Origin: UMGS1071 sp045638545
Lineage (GTDB): Bacteria; Bacillota; Clostridia; Oscillospirales; Acutalibacteraceae
Assembly (NCBI GenBank): GCA_045638545.1
Contig: JAZUBL010000003.1
Location: forward strand, 1-44,038
Length of the DNA: 44,038 nucleotides
Direction of reading: 5' to 3'
Shown: positions 7,903 to 16,195 of the stretch, piece after piece
Numbering within the stretch: position 1 is the stretch's first letter
Layout of the letters: each line of letters starts with the position of its first letter
Position numbers and translations under genes: made by a program
The notes under the pieces: model-generated
The model's database searches: none
Told to the model about the DNA's origin: nothing
The model's input: the letters and a program-made list of their open reading frames with translations, nothing else

Positions 7903-8487
7903 ATGCAGGTAAATATGGGACAGGTCATCGGTGCGATGATCGAGTATAACTACGGATGTCCGGAACTGATCAATCATGCGTTAAAGGTGTATGCTTTTGC
8001 CAAAGCAATCGGAGAAAAGGAGCAGATTCCGGCAGAGAAACAGCAGGCGCTGGAAGTAGGTGCTGTACTCCACGATATCGGCATCCGCATCAGCGAGGAA
8101 AAATATAATTCCTTCAGCGGCAAATATCAGCAGATCGAAGGTCCTTCTATTGCCAAAGAAATGCTGGAAAAGCTGGGCTGCGAGGAAGCGCTCATTGACC
8201 GCGTATGCTATCTCATTGCCCACCATCATGAGTACCATGCCATTGATGATGTGGACTATCAGATTCTGGTAGAAGCGGATTTTCTGGTGAATATTTTTGA
8301 AGAGAACAATCCGCCGGAAATGGTGGAAACGATCCGCGAGACCATTTTCAGAACAGAAGCCGGAAAAGAATTTCTGGACAATCTGTTCCGCAAGGCGCCG
8401 TCGCGGGAATCGCTCTTTGCAAAAGATCTGGAGAAGATCGCACTGAAGAAGGCTGGAATCGATATTGTTCCGCTGCTGAAAATTTAA
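7903..8487 (+). CDS. HD-domain metal-dependent phosphohydrolase
   Basis: This 194-residue protein has an HD-superfamily metal site: a His near residue 26 (INHALKVYAFA), the paired HD at about 57-58 (AVLHDIGI), a His cluster in LIAHHHEYH near 108-113 and the final Asp in EADFLVNI. Short stand-alone HD proteins hydrolyse nucleotides or other phosphoesters. Nothing here identifies the substrate. A GAGGGGGAGA Shine-Dalgarno precedes the ATG. It is monocistronic between its own promoter and a strong terminator. Confidence 0.88.
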   Translation: MQVNMGQVIGAMIEYNYGCPELINHALKVYAFAKAIGEKEQIPAEKQQALEVGAVLHDIGIRISEEKYNSFSGKYQQIEGPSIAKEMLEKLGCEEALIDRVCYLIAHHHEYHAIDDVDYQILVEADFLVNIFEENNPPEMVETIRETIFRTEAGKEFLDNLFRKAPSRESLFAKDLEKIALKKAGIDIVPLLKI

Positions 8488-8508
8488 TGAGATAACGACC
8501 TTATAAAG

Positions 8509-8544
8509 AAAAGGACTGCAGGTTTTAAGCCTGCAGTCCTTTTT
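8509..8544. terminator. Strong bidirectional terminator
   Basis: A 14-bp perfect stem (8509-8522 with 8530-8543) with A- and T-runs at its ends serves the HD gene and the convergent small Cys/Gly-rich gene. Confidence 0.92.
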
Positions 8545-8555
8545 GTGCGCTTAGA

Positions 8556-8693
8556 TCAGCAGCCGCAGCCGCAATCGTTGCCGCAGCCATTGCCGCAGCC
8601 GTTGCCGTTACCGTTGCCGAGATTCCAGCCATTGCCGCCGCAGAAGAAGATGAGAAGCAGGATGATCAGGATCCAGGAGCAGTTGTTGTACAT
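8556..8693 (-). CDS. Small Gly/Asn/Cys-rich protein with N-terminal hydrophobic segment
   Basis: This 45-residue product begins MYNNCSWILIILLLIFFCGG, a short hydrophobic helix. It continues with Gly-Asn repeats and ends in NGCGNGCGNDCGCGC, six cysteines within its last thirteen residues. An AAAGGAGG Shine-Dalgarno lies 10 nt before the ATG, which makes it convincing despite its size. Similar short proteins occur in Firmicutes, sometimes labelled chorion-class high-cysteine or spore-associated proteins; the role is unknown. The opposite strand reads as a Pro/Gln-rich frame, which is a shadow. Confidence 0.8.
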   Translation of the reverse strand: MYNNCSWILIILLLIFFCGGNGWNLGNGNGNGCGNGCGNDCGCGC

Positions 8694-8897
8694 AATCGGG
8701 TTTCCTCCTTTCGGTTTGGCTTACACTGTTATACTATTGCGGACAGGCAGTTTTTGTGACAGATGATTTTCTGACTTTTCCATGGAAAGATCAAGAATTT
8801 TTTAAAAAGGTCAGGAAAAGTTAAAAATAATGAAAAACGTAGCAAACGGAAGAAAACCGGAGATAATAGAAGCTATTTTAAAATAATCAACCATAAC
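8694..8897. other. A+T-rich divergent intergenic region
   Basis: Apart from the Shine-Dalgarno of the small Cys/Gly gene (near 8704-8711 on the minus strand), I see no gene or clear sigma-A promoter for that gene here. The CtsR control region begins at 8898. Confidence 0.5.
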
Positions 8898-8966
8898 TGA
8901 CTTTATTTGACTTTGACTTTCACTGACTATGAAGGTAAAATAAGGTCAAGGTCAAAGAAAGTCAAA
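8898..8966 (+). promoter_or_regulatory. ctsR operon promoter with two CtsR operators
   Basis: The promoter is TTGACT (8913-8918), a 17-nt spacer and TAAAAT (8936-8941). CtsR binds tandem heptads of the form RGTCAAA-NNN-RGTCAAA. One copy reads on the plus strand at 8950-8966 (GGTCAAA, GAA, AGTCAAA). One reads on the minus strand at 8898-8914 (TGACTTT, ATT, TGACTTT as written), with an additional TGACTTT at 8914-8920 overlapping the -35. The sites bracket the promoter, so repression by CtsR is expected to block polymerase until heat or protein stress. Confidence 0.93.
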
Positions 8967-8986
8967 ACAAAGGGCGTGAACATCAA

Positions 8987-9433
8987 GTGAGAATCAGCGA
9001 TTCCATTGCCAATTATATATTAGAACTGCTGGACCACGGCGGCAGCGTTGAGATTCGCCGCAATGAGCTGGCAAATACCTTAGGCTGCGTACCAAGCCAG
9101 ATCAACTATGTGCTTACCTCCCGGTTTACACCGGAGCAGGGGTACATGATCGAAAGCCGGCGAGGCGGCGGCGGTTACATCCGCATTACCCGTGTCTATC
9201 ACGATCCGGAAGCGGCCATGACCCATATGCTTCGTTCCATCGGTGATCGACTGGATGGTGCCGGTGTCCGTGCAATATTATCGCACCTGCTGCAGACGGG
9301 AACCATTGACCAGCGGATTTCCCGGATGATGGCAGCGGCAGTTTCTGATCAGTCATTTGGCAGTGTGCCGCAAGGCGCGAGAGATTTACTGCGTGCGGCA
9401 GTCTTTAAAAATATGCTGCTGACACTGCTTTAA
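8987..9433 (+). CDS. ctsR: CtsR, transcriptional repressor of class III stress genes
   Basis: CtsR is a dimeric winged-helix repressor that senses heat and is controlled by McsA/McsB. The 148 residues match the family. The N-terminus carries IRRNELANTLGCVPSQINYVL, the DNA-binding helix-turn-helix, followed by ESRRGGGGYIRI, the glycine-rich thermosensing wing, at about 55-66. The start is a GTG with AAAGGG somewhat far upstream (about 12 nt). It is the first gene of ctsR-mcsA-mcsB-clpC and is autoregulated through the operators just upstream. Confidence 0.96.
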   Translation: MRISDSIANYILELLDHGGSVEIRRNELANTLGCVPSQINYVLTSRFTPEQGYMIESRRGGGGYIRITRVYHDPEAAMTHMLRSIGDRLDGAGVRAILSHLLQTGTIDQRISRMMAAAVSDQSFGSVPQGARDLLRAAVFKNMLLTLL

Positions 9434-9448
9434 AAAGGAGGGCTTGCT

Positions 9449-9988
9449 ATGATTTGTCAATCCTGCGGAAAGCGGCAGGCGGTAACCCAGATCAAAACCA
9501 ACATCAACGGTGTTGTTACAGAATATAACCTTTGCCCGGAATGTGCAAAGAAGCTGGGATACCAGTCCTCTGCTGATTTTTATAACCCGTTCCTTAATTT
9601 GAACAGTCTGCTGGGCAGCTTTTTCGGCAAAGAGAAAGCTGCAGAAACAGTAGAGCGATGCCCGGTGTGCGGCGCATCTTTCCGGGATATTTCTCAGAGC
9701 GGCAAAGTGGGCTGCGCAGAGTGCTACAAGGTATTCCATGAGCAGTTTCTGCCGTCGGTGCAGCGAATTCACGGCAACACCAGCCACACCGGCAAGGTGC
9801 CAACAGGTATGGCGCTGCAGGTAGTGCCGGAGTCTAATCTGGCAGTTGCGAAAGAAGAAGGAAAAGTCGAATCGGTCAAAGAGCGAAGAATACGAGAACT
9901 GAAAGAACAGATGCAGGCAGCCATTGCAGAGCAGAATTTTGAACATGCTGCAGTGCTGCGTGACCGGATCAAAGAATTAGAGAAGTAG
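9449..9988 (+). CDS. mcsA: McsA, zinc-finger activator of McsB
   Basis: The 179-residue protein has the MIC-x2-C (3-6) and CPEC (about 30-33) cysteine pairs, a second pair set CPVC and CAEC in the middle, and a C-terminal UVR motif (KEQMQAAIAEQNFEHAAVLR). These are the zinc-binding and UvrB/C-like elements of McsA, which activates the arginine kinase McsB and modulates CtsR. An AAAAAGGAGG Shine-Dalgarno lies in the 15-nt gap after ctsR. Confidence 0.95.
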   Translation: MICQSCGKRQAVTQIKTNINGVVTEYNLCPECAKKLGYQSSADFYNPFLNLNSLLGSFFGKEKAAETVERCPVCGASFRDISQSGKVGCAECYKVFHEQFLPSVQRIHGNTSHTGKVPTGMALQVVPESNLAVAKEEGKVESVKERRIRELKEQMQAAIAEQNFEHAAVLRDRIKELEK

Positions 9989-10001
9989 GGAGGTGGACAA
10001 C

Positions 10002-11033
10002 ATGGCAGAACAAAAAAAGTGGCAGGAAAAAAGCGGCGCAGAAGGTGACGTGGTTATCAGCACCCGTATTCGACTGGCGAGAAACCTGCCGAAAATTCCC
10101 TTCCCATGCCGCATGAATGAAGACCAGGCAAGGGTAGTGGAACAGGCTGTCCGCCGGGCGGTGGAACACAGCAGCAGCGCCATTTCCGGCAGTCTCCGCT
10201 ATGTGGAACTGCAGGATCTGACAAAGGCTGAGATGATCTCTATGGTAGAGCGCCATCTCGTCAGCCCGGAATTTATTTCTAAAATTACAGGCCGTGCCCT
10301 GTTCCTCTCTCCTGATGAAAGCGTTTCTGTAATGGTCAACGAAGAAGATCATCTGCGGATCCAGATTATGCAGGAAGGACTGGCGCTGGAAAAGAGCTAT
10401 CAGATTGCAGATGTGCTGGACGATGCGCTGAACACGTCTCTTCATTTTGCTTTTGATGACAAGCTGGGCTATCTGACCCAGTGTCCGACCAATCTGGGTA
10501 CCGGTATGCGGGCATCGGTGATGCTCCATTTACCGGCACTGCAGAGCAGCGGTCAGTTAAGCCGCATTGCCAGCCACCTCTCCAAACTGGGGCTGACGCT
10601 CCGCGGCACTTACGGCGAGGGCAGCGATTCTGTCGGCGCGCTGTATCAGCTTTCCAATCAGGTTTCCCTTGGGCTTAGTGAACAGGAGGCCATTGCCAAC
10701 CTGAAGGCAGTAACCATGCAGCTGGCGGAGCAGGAACGCAATGCCCGCCAGAAAATTGCCGCAGACAACCGCAGAGTGGACACCATTGCCCGCTCTCTGG
10801 GCATTCTGCAAAGTGCCCGGATGCTGAGCAGCGACGAGTTCATGAAGCTGATTTCCAACGTGCGGCTTGGTATTTCCACCGGTATTCTTACGGGTATTTC
10901 CTATGATACCGTAAATGCATTGCTGACGCAGACACAGCCGGCCACTATGAGCCTTGCTCACGGCGGCAGTCTTTCCGCTGAAGAGCGGGATGTGATCCGC
11001 GCTGAACTGGTGCGCAATGCACTGAAAATTTGA
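10002..11033 (+). CDS. mcsB: McsB, protein arginine kinase
   Basis: McsB phosphorylates arginine residues of misfolded proteins and CtsR, marking them for ClpCP. The 343 residues belong to the guanido kinase superfamily: VVISTRIRLARNLPKIPFP near the N-terminus forms part of the nucleotide site, and the CPTNLGTGMRASV block carries the catalytic loop. The ATG at 10002 is preferred over a GTG at 9993 because the GTG overlaps the GGGAGGTGG Shine-Dalgarno (9988-9996). Confidence 0.96.
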   Translation: MAEQKKWQEKSGAEGDVVISTRIRLARNLPKIPFPCRMNEDQARVVEQAVRRAVEHSSSAISGSLRYVELQDLTKAEMISMVERHLVSPEFISKITGRALFLSPDESVSVMVNEEDHLRIQIMQEGLALEKSYQIADVLDDALNTSLHFAFDDKLGYLTQCPTNLGTGMRASVMLHLPALQSSGQLSRIASHLSKLGLTLRGTYGEGSDSVGALYQLSNQVSLGLSEQEAIANLKAVTMQLAEQERNARQKIAADNRRVDTIARSLGILQSARMLSSDEFMKLISNVRLGISTGILTGISYDTVNALLTQTQPATMSLAHGGSLSAEERDVIRAELVRNALKI

Positions 11034-11083
11034 TTAATCCACAGGCAAACCACATAGACTTAGGACAGAAAGGAAGATGAGCT

Positions 11084-13552
11084 ATGTATCAATTCAACGG
11101 ATTTACAGAAAAAGCAAACAAGGCCATGAACCTCGCTGTTGAGGCAGCAAAGAACCTTGGCCATACCTATATTGGCAGCGAGCATATGCTGCTGGGTCTT
11201 CTCAAAGAGGAGTCCGGCGTTGCATACGAAGTGCTGCAGAAACTGGGCGTGACTTACGACAAACTGGAAACCGTCCTCAAAGAGCAGGTCGGTGTCGGCA
11301 GTCAGACCCATGTGACCATTGATGACCTGACACCGCGCAGCAAGCGGATTCTCCAGATGGCAGTCATGGCAGCGTCTCAGCTGCACCATAATTACGTGGG
11401 TACAGAGCATCTGCTCATGGCAATTCTGGAAGAAGGCGACAGCTACGGTGTCCGTTTCCTGCAGATGATCGGCGCAAAGCCGGCGGATATTCAGGAAGAA
11501 TTGGGCGGCAGTATCCACAGCAGCGAGTACGAAGCAGGCAGCGAAAAAGCAGGTGCCAGCGGCGTTGCAGGCAAGGCACAGGGCGGCGCAACAAAAACGC
11601 TGGATCAGTTTGGCCGCGACCTGACTGCACTTGCAAAGAAAGGCGAGATCGATCCGGTTATTGGCCGTCAGGTGGAGATTGACCGTGTGGTACAGATTCT
11701 CTCCCGCCGCACCAAGAACAACCCGTGCCTCATCGGTGAGCCGGGTGTTGGTAAAACAGCAGTGGCAGAAGGCCTTGCCCTCAAGATCGTCAACGGCGAA
11801 GTGCCTGAGACATTGAAAAACAAGCGCATCATTGCACTGGACCTGACCGGCATGGTTGCCGGCACGAAATACCGCGGTGACTTTGAAGAACGCATCAAAG
11901 CGGCTATGGAAGAAGTAAAGAACAGCGGCAACGTGATCCTCTTCATTGACGAGCTGCACACCATCATCGGCGCAGGCTCTGCAGAGGGTTCTACTGATGC
12001 TGCCAACATTCTCAAGCCATCTCTGGCCAGAGGTGAACTGCAGATCATCGGTGCAACAACTACCGGTGAGTATCGGAAGCACATCGAAAAAGATGCAGCG
12101 CTGGAGCGCCGCTTCCAGCCAGTTAAAGTAGGTGAGCCAAGCGAGGAAGAAGCTATTGCGATCCTGCAGGGCCTCCGCGACCGCTACGAAGCTCATCACA
12201 AGGTGAAGATTCCCAACGAGGCCATTGAGGCGGCGGTGAAGTTGTCCAGACGCTATATTGCAGACCGTTTCCTGCCGGATAAGGCCATCGACCTGATCGA
12301 TGAAGCGGCTTCCCGTGTGCGCCTCCGTTCCTTTACTGCGCCGGATGCTTTGAAAGAGCTGGAGAAACAGCTGAAGGAACTGGAAGCAGAAAAAGCAGCA
12401 GCTGTTAACGAGCAGGACTTTGAGCGTGCAGCAAAACTCCGCGATGAGGAGAAAGGCGTGAAGGCAAAGCTGGAAGACTGCAAAGCGGACTGGGAAAAAG
12501 AAAACGGCGAAGACAACGGCATTGTGCATCCGGAGGATATTGCCAATATCGTTTCCACATGGACCGGCATTCCGGTGGTGCAGCTGACAGAAGAAGAAAG
12601 CCAGCGACTGCTGAAACTGGAGGACATTCTCCACCAGAGAGTGGTTGGACAGGATGAAGCAGTGACCGCTGTTGCCAAGGCCATCCGCCGCAGCCGCGTC
12701 GGACTGAAAGATCCGAAGCGTCCGGCAGGCTCCTTTATCTTCCTCGGCCCGACAGGCGTCGGTAAAACAGAACTGTGCAAGGCACTGGCAGAGGCCGTCT
12801 TCGGCGATGAAAATGCCATGATCCGTCTCGATATGTCCGAGTACATGGAGAAGCACACTGTTTCCCGTCTGGTTGGTTCTCCTCCAGGCTACGTAGGTTA
12901 CGATGAAGGCGGCCAGCTGACCGACCAGGTGCGCACAAAGCCATACTCTGTCATTCTCTTTGATGAGATTGAAAAGGCGCACCCGGATGTATTCAACATG
13001 CTGCTGCAGATTCTGGAAGACGGTGTTCTGACAGATTCTCAGGGCAGACACGTGGACTTTAAAAATACCATTATCATCATGACTTCCAACGTAGGCGCAA
13101 GATTTATCACAGAGCAGAAGTCTGCTCTTGGTTTCAGCAGCGAAGAGGAGAAGCTGGATGCGGCGCTGGAAGAAAGCAAAGCAAAGACCATGGTAATGGA
13201 GGAGCTGAAGCGCACTTTCCGTCCGGAGTTCCTTAACAGAGTAGACGGCACCATTATGTTCCATAAGCTCAGCGAAGAGAACATTGCGGCTATTGCCCGC
13301 AATATGCTGGCAGGCCTGCAGAAGCGTGTGAAGGCACTGGAAATGAATATTGAATTTACAGAGGAAGCAGTTACAGCCATTGCAAAGGCCGGCTTCGATC
13401 CGGTATACGGTGCAAGACCGCTGCGCCGCGCGATTCAGTCTCAGATCGAAGATGCGCTCTCTGAACAGATGCTGGAGGGCAAGCTGAAAAAGGGACAGAA
13501 GGCGCTGTGCGACTGGAAAGAAGAGCAGTTTGTTTTTACAACGGAAGCATAA
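11084..13552 (+). CDS. clpC: ClpC, AAA+ unfoldase of the Clp protease
   Basis: ClpC is a hexameric HSP100 ATPase that unfolds substrates for ClpP. Its 822 residues show two N-terminal Clp repeats (about 1-145), AAA domain 1 with Walker A GEPGVGKT near 217, a UVR-bearing middle region (AAVNEQDFERAAKLRDEEK near 440-460), AAA domain 2 with GPTGVGKTE near 554, and the C-terminal VYGARPLRRAIQ segment. An AAAGGAAG Shine-Dalgarno precedes the ATG. It is the last gene of the CtsR regulon operon here. The ClpP gene is not in the window. Confidence 0.97.
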   Translation: MYQFNGFTEKANKAMNLAVEAAKNLGHTYIGSEHMLLGLLKEESGVAYEVLQKLGVTYDKLETVLKEQVGVGSQTHVTIDDLTPRSKRILQMAVMAASQLHHNYVGTEHLLMAILEEGDSYGVRFLQMIGAKPADIQEELGGSIHSSEYEAGSEKAGASGVAGKAQGGATKTLDQFGRDLTALAKKGEIDPVIGRQVEIDRVVQILSRRTKNNPCLIGEPGVGKTAVAEGLALKIVNGEVPETLKNKRIIALDLTGMVAGTKYRGDFEERIKAAMEEVKNSGNVILFIDELHTIIGAGSAEGSTDAANILKPSLARGELQIIGATTTGEYRKHIEKDAALERRFQPVKVGEPSEEEAIAILQGLRDRYEAHHKVKIPNEAIEAAVKLSRRYIADRFLPDKAIDLIDEAASRVRLRSFTAPDALKELEKQLKELEAEKAAAVNEQDFERAAKLRDEEKGVKAKLEDCKADWEKENGEDNGIVHPEDIANIVSTWTGIPVVQLTEEESQRLLKLEDILHQRVVGQDEAVTAVAKAIRRSRVGLKDPKRPAGSFIFLGPTGVGKTELCKALAEAVFGDENAMIRLDMSEYMEKHTVSRLVGSPPGYVGYDEGGQLTDQVRTKPYSVILFDEIEKAHPDVFNMLLQILEDGVLTDSQGRHVDFKNTIIIMTSNVGARFITEQKSALGFSSEEEKLDAALEESKAKTMVMEELKRTFRPEFLNRVDGTIMFHKLSEENIAAIARNMLAGLQKRVKALEMNIEFTEEAVTAIAKAGFDPVYGARPLRRAIQSQIEDALSEQMLEGKLKKGQKALCDWKEEQFVFTTEA

Positions 13553-13648
13553 AACTGCGGGAAACAGCATAAACTGAATATGGGGAGAATCGACAGCTTG
13601 AAATGACGATGGTAAGTATTTTAAACTGAAAAAATCTTCCTCCAAACG

Positions 13649-13678
13649 GAGCAGGGTAACACCTGCTCTAATTTTTTT
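13649..13678 (+). terminator. Terminator of the ctsR-clpC operon
   Basis: GAGCAGG (13649-13655) pairs with CCTGCTC (13662-13668), followed by TAATTTTTTT. Confidence 0.85.
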
Positions 13679-13679
13679 G

Positions 13680-13708
13680 TTGATTTTTTGGGCAGGTTGT
13701 TATATGAT
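13680..13708 (+). promoter_or_regulatory. Promoter of the EFR1-type gene
   Basis: TTGATT (13680-13685), a 17-nt spacer and TATGAT (13703-13708) begin immediately after the previous terminator. Confidence 0.7.
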
Positions 13709-13738
13709 AACATGAGAAAAAACGAAGGAGGGAGCAGT

Positions 13739-14494
13739 ATGATTCTTTATTTTTCCGGTACAGGCAACAGCCGCTACGTTGCAGAAGCGCTGGCAGAGAT
13801 GACCGGTGATACGCTGGTAAATATCGGCGAATACCTGCGGGCAGGAAAATTCCCGGTACTGGAATCGAAAGAGCCGTGGGTATTTGTGTGCCCGATCTAT
13901 GCATGGCGGCTGCCGCGTGTGGTAGAAAACTGGATCGAGAAAACAAAGTTTTCCGGAGACCGCAACGCGTATTTTGTTCTCACCTGCGGCGACAGCATCG
14001 GCAATGCGGAAAAATATATTCAGCCGCTGTGCAGAGGAAAGCGCTTCATCCTTCAGGGTGTACAGGATGTGCTGATGCCGGAGAATTATATTGCGCTGTT
14101 CAAGGCGCCGAATGCTGCAGAAGCAGAGAAAATCCGTAAGGCAGCTTATCCGAAAGTACGCCGTCTGGCGATCTGCATCCGTGCAAATCTGCGTTTTCCG
14201 GAAAAGAAAATTACAGCACTGGACAGAATGAAGTCCAGACTGGTGACGGATCCGTTCTATGCGCTGATGATTCGCTCCAAGGGATTTACTGTGAATGACG
14301 CCTGTATTTCCTGCAGAAAATGTGAGAAGCTGTGCCCGGTGCGCGGCATTGAAATGAAAGGCGGCAAGCCAACGTGGACAGGCTCCTGCACCCACTGTAT
14401 GGCCTGCATCTGCAGCTGCCCGGCAGAGGCCATTGAGTTCGGATTTTTAACAAAAGGTAAGGTGCGGTATCAGTGTCCGCATTACAGTAAATAA
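13739..14494 (+). CDS. EFR1-family flavodoxin/ferredoxin fusion protein
   Basis: This is a 251-residue electron-transfer protein. The N-terminal half is a flavodoxin-like domain starting ILYFSGTGNSRYVAEAL, whose SGTGNS loop binds the FMN phosphate. The C-terminal part carries two 4Fe-4S motifs: CISCRKCEKLCP near 187 and CTHCMACICSCP near 216. Such fusions are common in anaerobic Firmicutes and probably shuttle electrons between ferredoxin and flavin partners; the partner enzyme is unknown. The ATG at 13739 has a GGAGGGAG Shine-Dalgarno; a longer in-frame start at 13688 lies inside the promoter and is rejected. Confidence 0.9.
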   Translation: MILYFSGTGNSRYVAEALAEMTGDTLVNIGEYLRAGKFPVLESKEPWVFVCPIYAWRLPRVVENWIEKTKFSGDRNAYFVLTCGDSIGNAEKYIQPLCRGKRFILQGVQDVLMPENYIALFKAPNAAEAEKIRKAAYPKVRRLAICIRANLRFPEKKITALDRMKSRLVTDPFYALMIRSKGFTVNDACISCRKCEKLCPVRGIEMKGGKPTWTGSCTHCMACICSCPAEAIEFGFLTKGKVRYQCPHYSK

Positions 14495-14524
14495 AAAAAG
14501 CCTCCCTGTTGGGAGGCTTTTTTT
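14495..14524. terminator. Bidirectional intrinsic terminator
   Basis: AAAAAGCCTCCC (14495-14506), loop TGTT and GGGAGGCTTTTT (14511-14522), used by EFR1 and the convergent radical SAM gene. Confidence 0.93.
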
Positions 14525-14546
14525 ATGCGCCAATCAGCGCTTTGTT

Positions 14547-15167
14547 TTATTCCTGTGGATCCTGCCAGTCCGGCTCATAGTGGCGGACAACAAACTCTGC
14601 ACCTGTTTCAGCGCAGAGTGTGCGGCATGCTTCCAGTTCATCGTCTGTCATGGTATCTACCACAGTCATGCGTACGTGCGGTACGTATTTCTCTACATTC
14701 TTTGTGAAGGTGAGGATGGCCGGCAGCGCATCAAGGCCAAATTCCGGATGGCACAGTGCATCATACTTTTCCGGTGTGGATGCATTGAGGCTGACAGAAA
14801 CGCTGTCTACCTTGCCTGCAAAGAGCGGTGCAGTATCCTTGCCGTGCATCAGGTCAGAGAGACCGTTGGTGTTCACACGGATTGGAATATTGCTGATTGC
14901 CTTTACACGGCTGCAGATCTCCAGAATGTCATCCAGGCGGTAAGTTGGCTCGCCGTAGCCGCAGAAAACAAGCTGTGTATACTTGCTCAGGTCTCTTGTT
15001 TCGATGGATGCCCAGATCTCCTCAACAGTTGGTTCTCTCTCCAGCCACAGGCTGCCGGAGTCGCCTACCTTATCGCTGGTAATGCGCAGGCAGAACTCGC
15101 AGCGGTTTGGGCAGCGGTTTGTCAGGTTTACATATAAGTTATCGCCATATACATAAGTGATGGTCAT
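14547..15167 (-). CDS. TatD-associated radical SAM protein
   Basis: This 206-residue radical SAM enzyme has the cluster motif CPNRCEFC at residues 19-26 (C-x3-C-x2-C). Downstream, FCGYGEPTYR is the GxGE-like SAM-binding motif and IRVNTNGLSD is a conserved strand. It corresponds to the family of radical SAM proteins described as linked to TatD; its substrate is unknown. The ATG has a GGAGGTAA Shine-Dalgarno inside the end of tatD, one base from the tatD stop, so the pair is translationally coupled. It is short for the superfamily and lacks any auxiliary-cluster extension. Confidence 0.9.
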   Translation of the reverse strand: MTITYVYGDNLYVNLTNRCPNRCEFCLRITSDKVGDSGSLWLEREPTVEEIWASIETRDLSKYTQLVFCGYGEPTYRLDDILEICSRVKAISNIPIRVNTNGLSDLMHGKDTAPLFAGKVDSVSVSLNASTPEKYDALCHPEFGLDALPAILTFTKNVEKYVPHVRMTVVDTMTDDELEACRTLCAETGAEFVVRHYEPDWQDPQE

Positions 15168-15168
15168 G

Positions 15169-15969
15169 TTAAATTACCTCCGGTGTAATGCCAAATAACT
15201 TGGCAGCGTTTTCTCTTGTGGTTTCCAAAATCTGCTCCGGTGTAACGGCAATGCCGCTGTAATTGGTGCGTGCTTCTGCAATTTTCTCTGCAGTCAGGCG
15301 GATCATGGAAGAATCGCAGCGTTTGCCGCGGTATGGCACCGGCGCCATGTATGGTGCGTCGGTTTCCACAACCAGGGAGGACAGCGGAATAGAAGCGGCA
15401 ACTTCTACCGGATGACGGGCGTTTTTAAAAGTAACAGTGCCGCCAAGGCCGATATGCATACCGAGAGAAACGATCTCTCGTGCCATTTCCACACTGCCGG
15501 AGAAGCAGTGCACAATGCCCTTTGGCTTGTACTTGCGGAGAATCTCCATGGTGTCGCCGTGGGCTTCTCTGTCGTGAACGATGATCGGCAGGTCATACTT
15601 CTGTGCCAGTTTGATCTGCTCTTCGAAGTAGTGCTTCTGCACTTCTTTTGGTGCGTTGTCATCATAGTGGTAGTCCAGACCGATCTCACCGATGGCAACT
15701 ACTTTTTTATTTTTCAGCAGTTCCTCCAGCTGTGCCAGATAATCTTCCGGCAGCTGGTCGTCGATGCAGCCTGGATGGATGCCCACTGCTGCGTAAATGT
15801 AGCTGAACTGCTCAGACAGCGCAACAGAATCGTAGCAGCCTTTTAAATCAGCGCCGACGTTCACAATGTTGCAGATTCCCTGTTCCGGCAGTGCACACAG
15901 CAGATGCTCTCTGTCTTCTGCAAACGCATCGTCATCGTAGTGTGCGTGCGTATCAAAAATCAGACGCAT
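15169..15969 (-). CDS. tatD: TatD-family metal-dependent hydrolase
   Basis: This is a TIM-barrel metal hydrolase of 266 residues. Metal ligands are visible as DTHAHY (H8, H10), GEIGLDYHYD (Glu), PIIVHDREAH, GIVHCFSG and VVETDAPYMAP (Asp). Family members act as 3'-5' DNases or on D-aminoacylated substrates. The ATG at 15969 is preferred to one two codons upstream because the AAAGGAGG Shine-Dalgarno would almost touch the earlier ATG but is about 7 nt from this one. It lies between metG and the radical SAM gene, a frequent order in Firmicutes. Confidence 0.95.
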   Translation of the reverse strand: MRLIFDTHAHYDDDAFAEDREHLLCALPEQGICNIVNVGADLKGCYDSVALSEQFSYIYAAVGIHPGCIDDQLPEDYLAQLEELLKNKKVVAIGEIGLDYHYDDNAPKEVQKHYFEEQIKLAQKYDLPIIVHDREAHGDTMEILRKYKPKGIVHCFSGSVEMAREIVSLGMHIGLGGTVTFKNARHPVEVAASIPLSSLVVETDAPYMAPVPYRGKRCDSSMIRLTAEKIAEARTNYSGIAVTPEQILETTRENAAKLFGITPEVI

Positions 15970-16019
15970 TGTCATGCCTCCTTTTCTTTGTATTTTATTA
16001 TTTTGTCTTTATTTTATAA

Positions 16020-16045
16020 CAGGGCTCCCAAAATTGGAAGCCCTG
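16020..16045 (-). terminator. Possible metG terminator hairpin
   Basis: CAGGGCT (16020-16026) pairs with AGCCCTG (16039-16045). On the minus strand it is followed by TTATAAAAT rather than a clean T-run, so termination may be partial and tatD may also be read from metG. Confidence 0.4.
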
Positions 16046-16195
16046 AAATGTTACGTTTATTTTAAATGTGTTGATGCTCCGAAGTATTTGCAAGGGGAGC
16101 CCCCGGCGAGGGTTTCCTTTAGCACCCGGAACTTTTTCGAGGAATGCAGCAACAAAGTCTGCGAGGGTGATCGACTGCCTGTCGGCGCTTGCCGA
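16046..16195. other. Intergenic segment downstream of metG
   Basis: This G+C-rich 150-bp stretch between the metG stop and the hairpin has no supported gene. It contains a short TCGGC-AAGC-GCCGA hairpin next to the metG stop and a GGGGAGCCCCC block near 16094-16104. It resembles an extragenic repeat, but I see no second copy in this window. Confidence 0.3.

Noticed and set aside
11060..13645. 861-codon open frame opposite clpC
   Set aside because: Shadow of the strongly supported clpC gene; no signal or domain.
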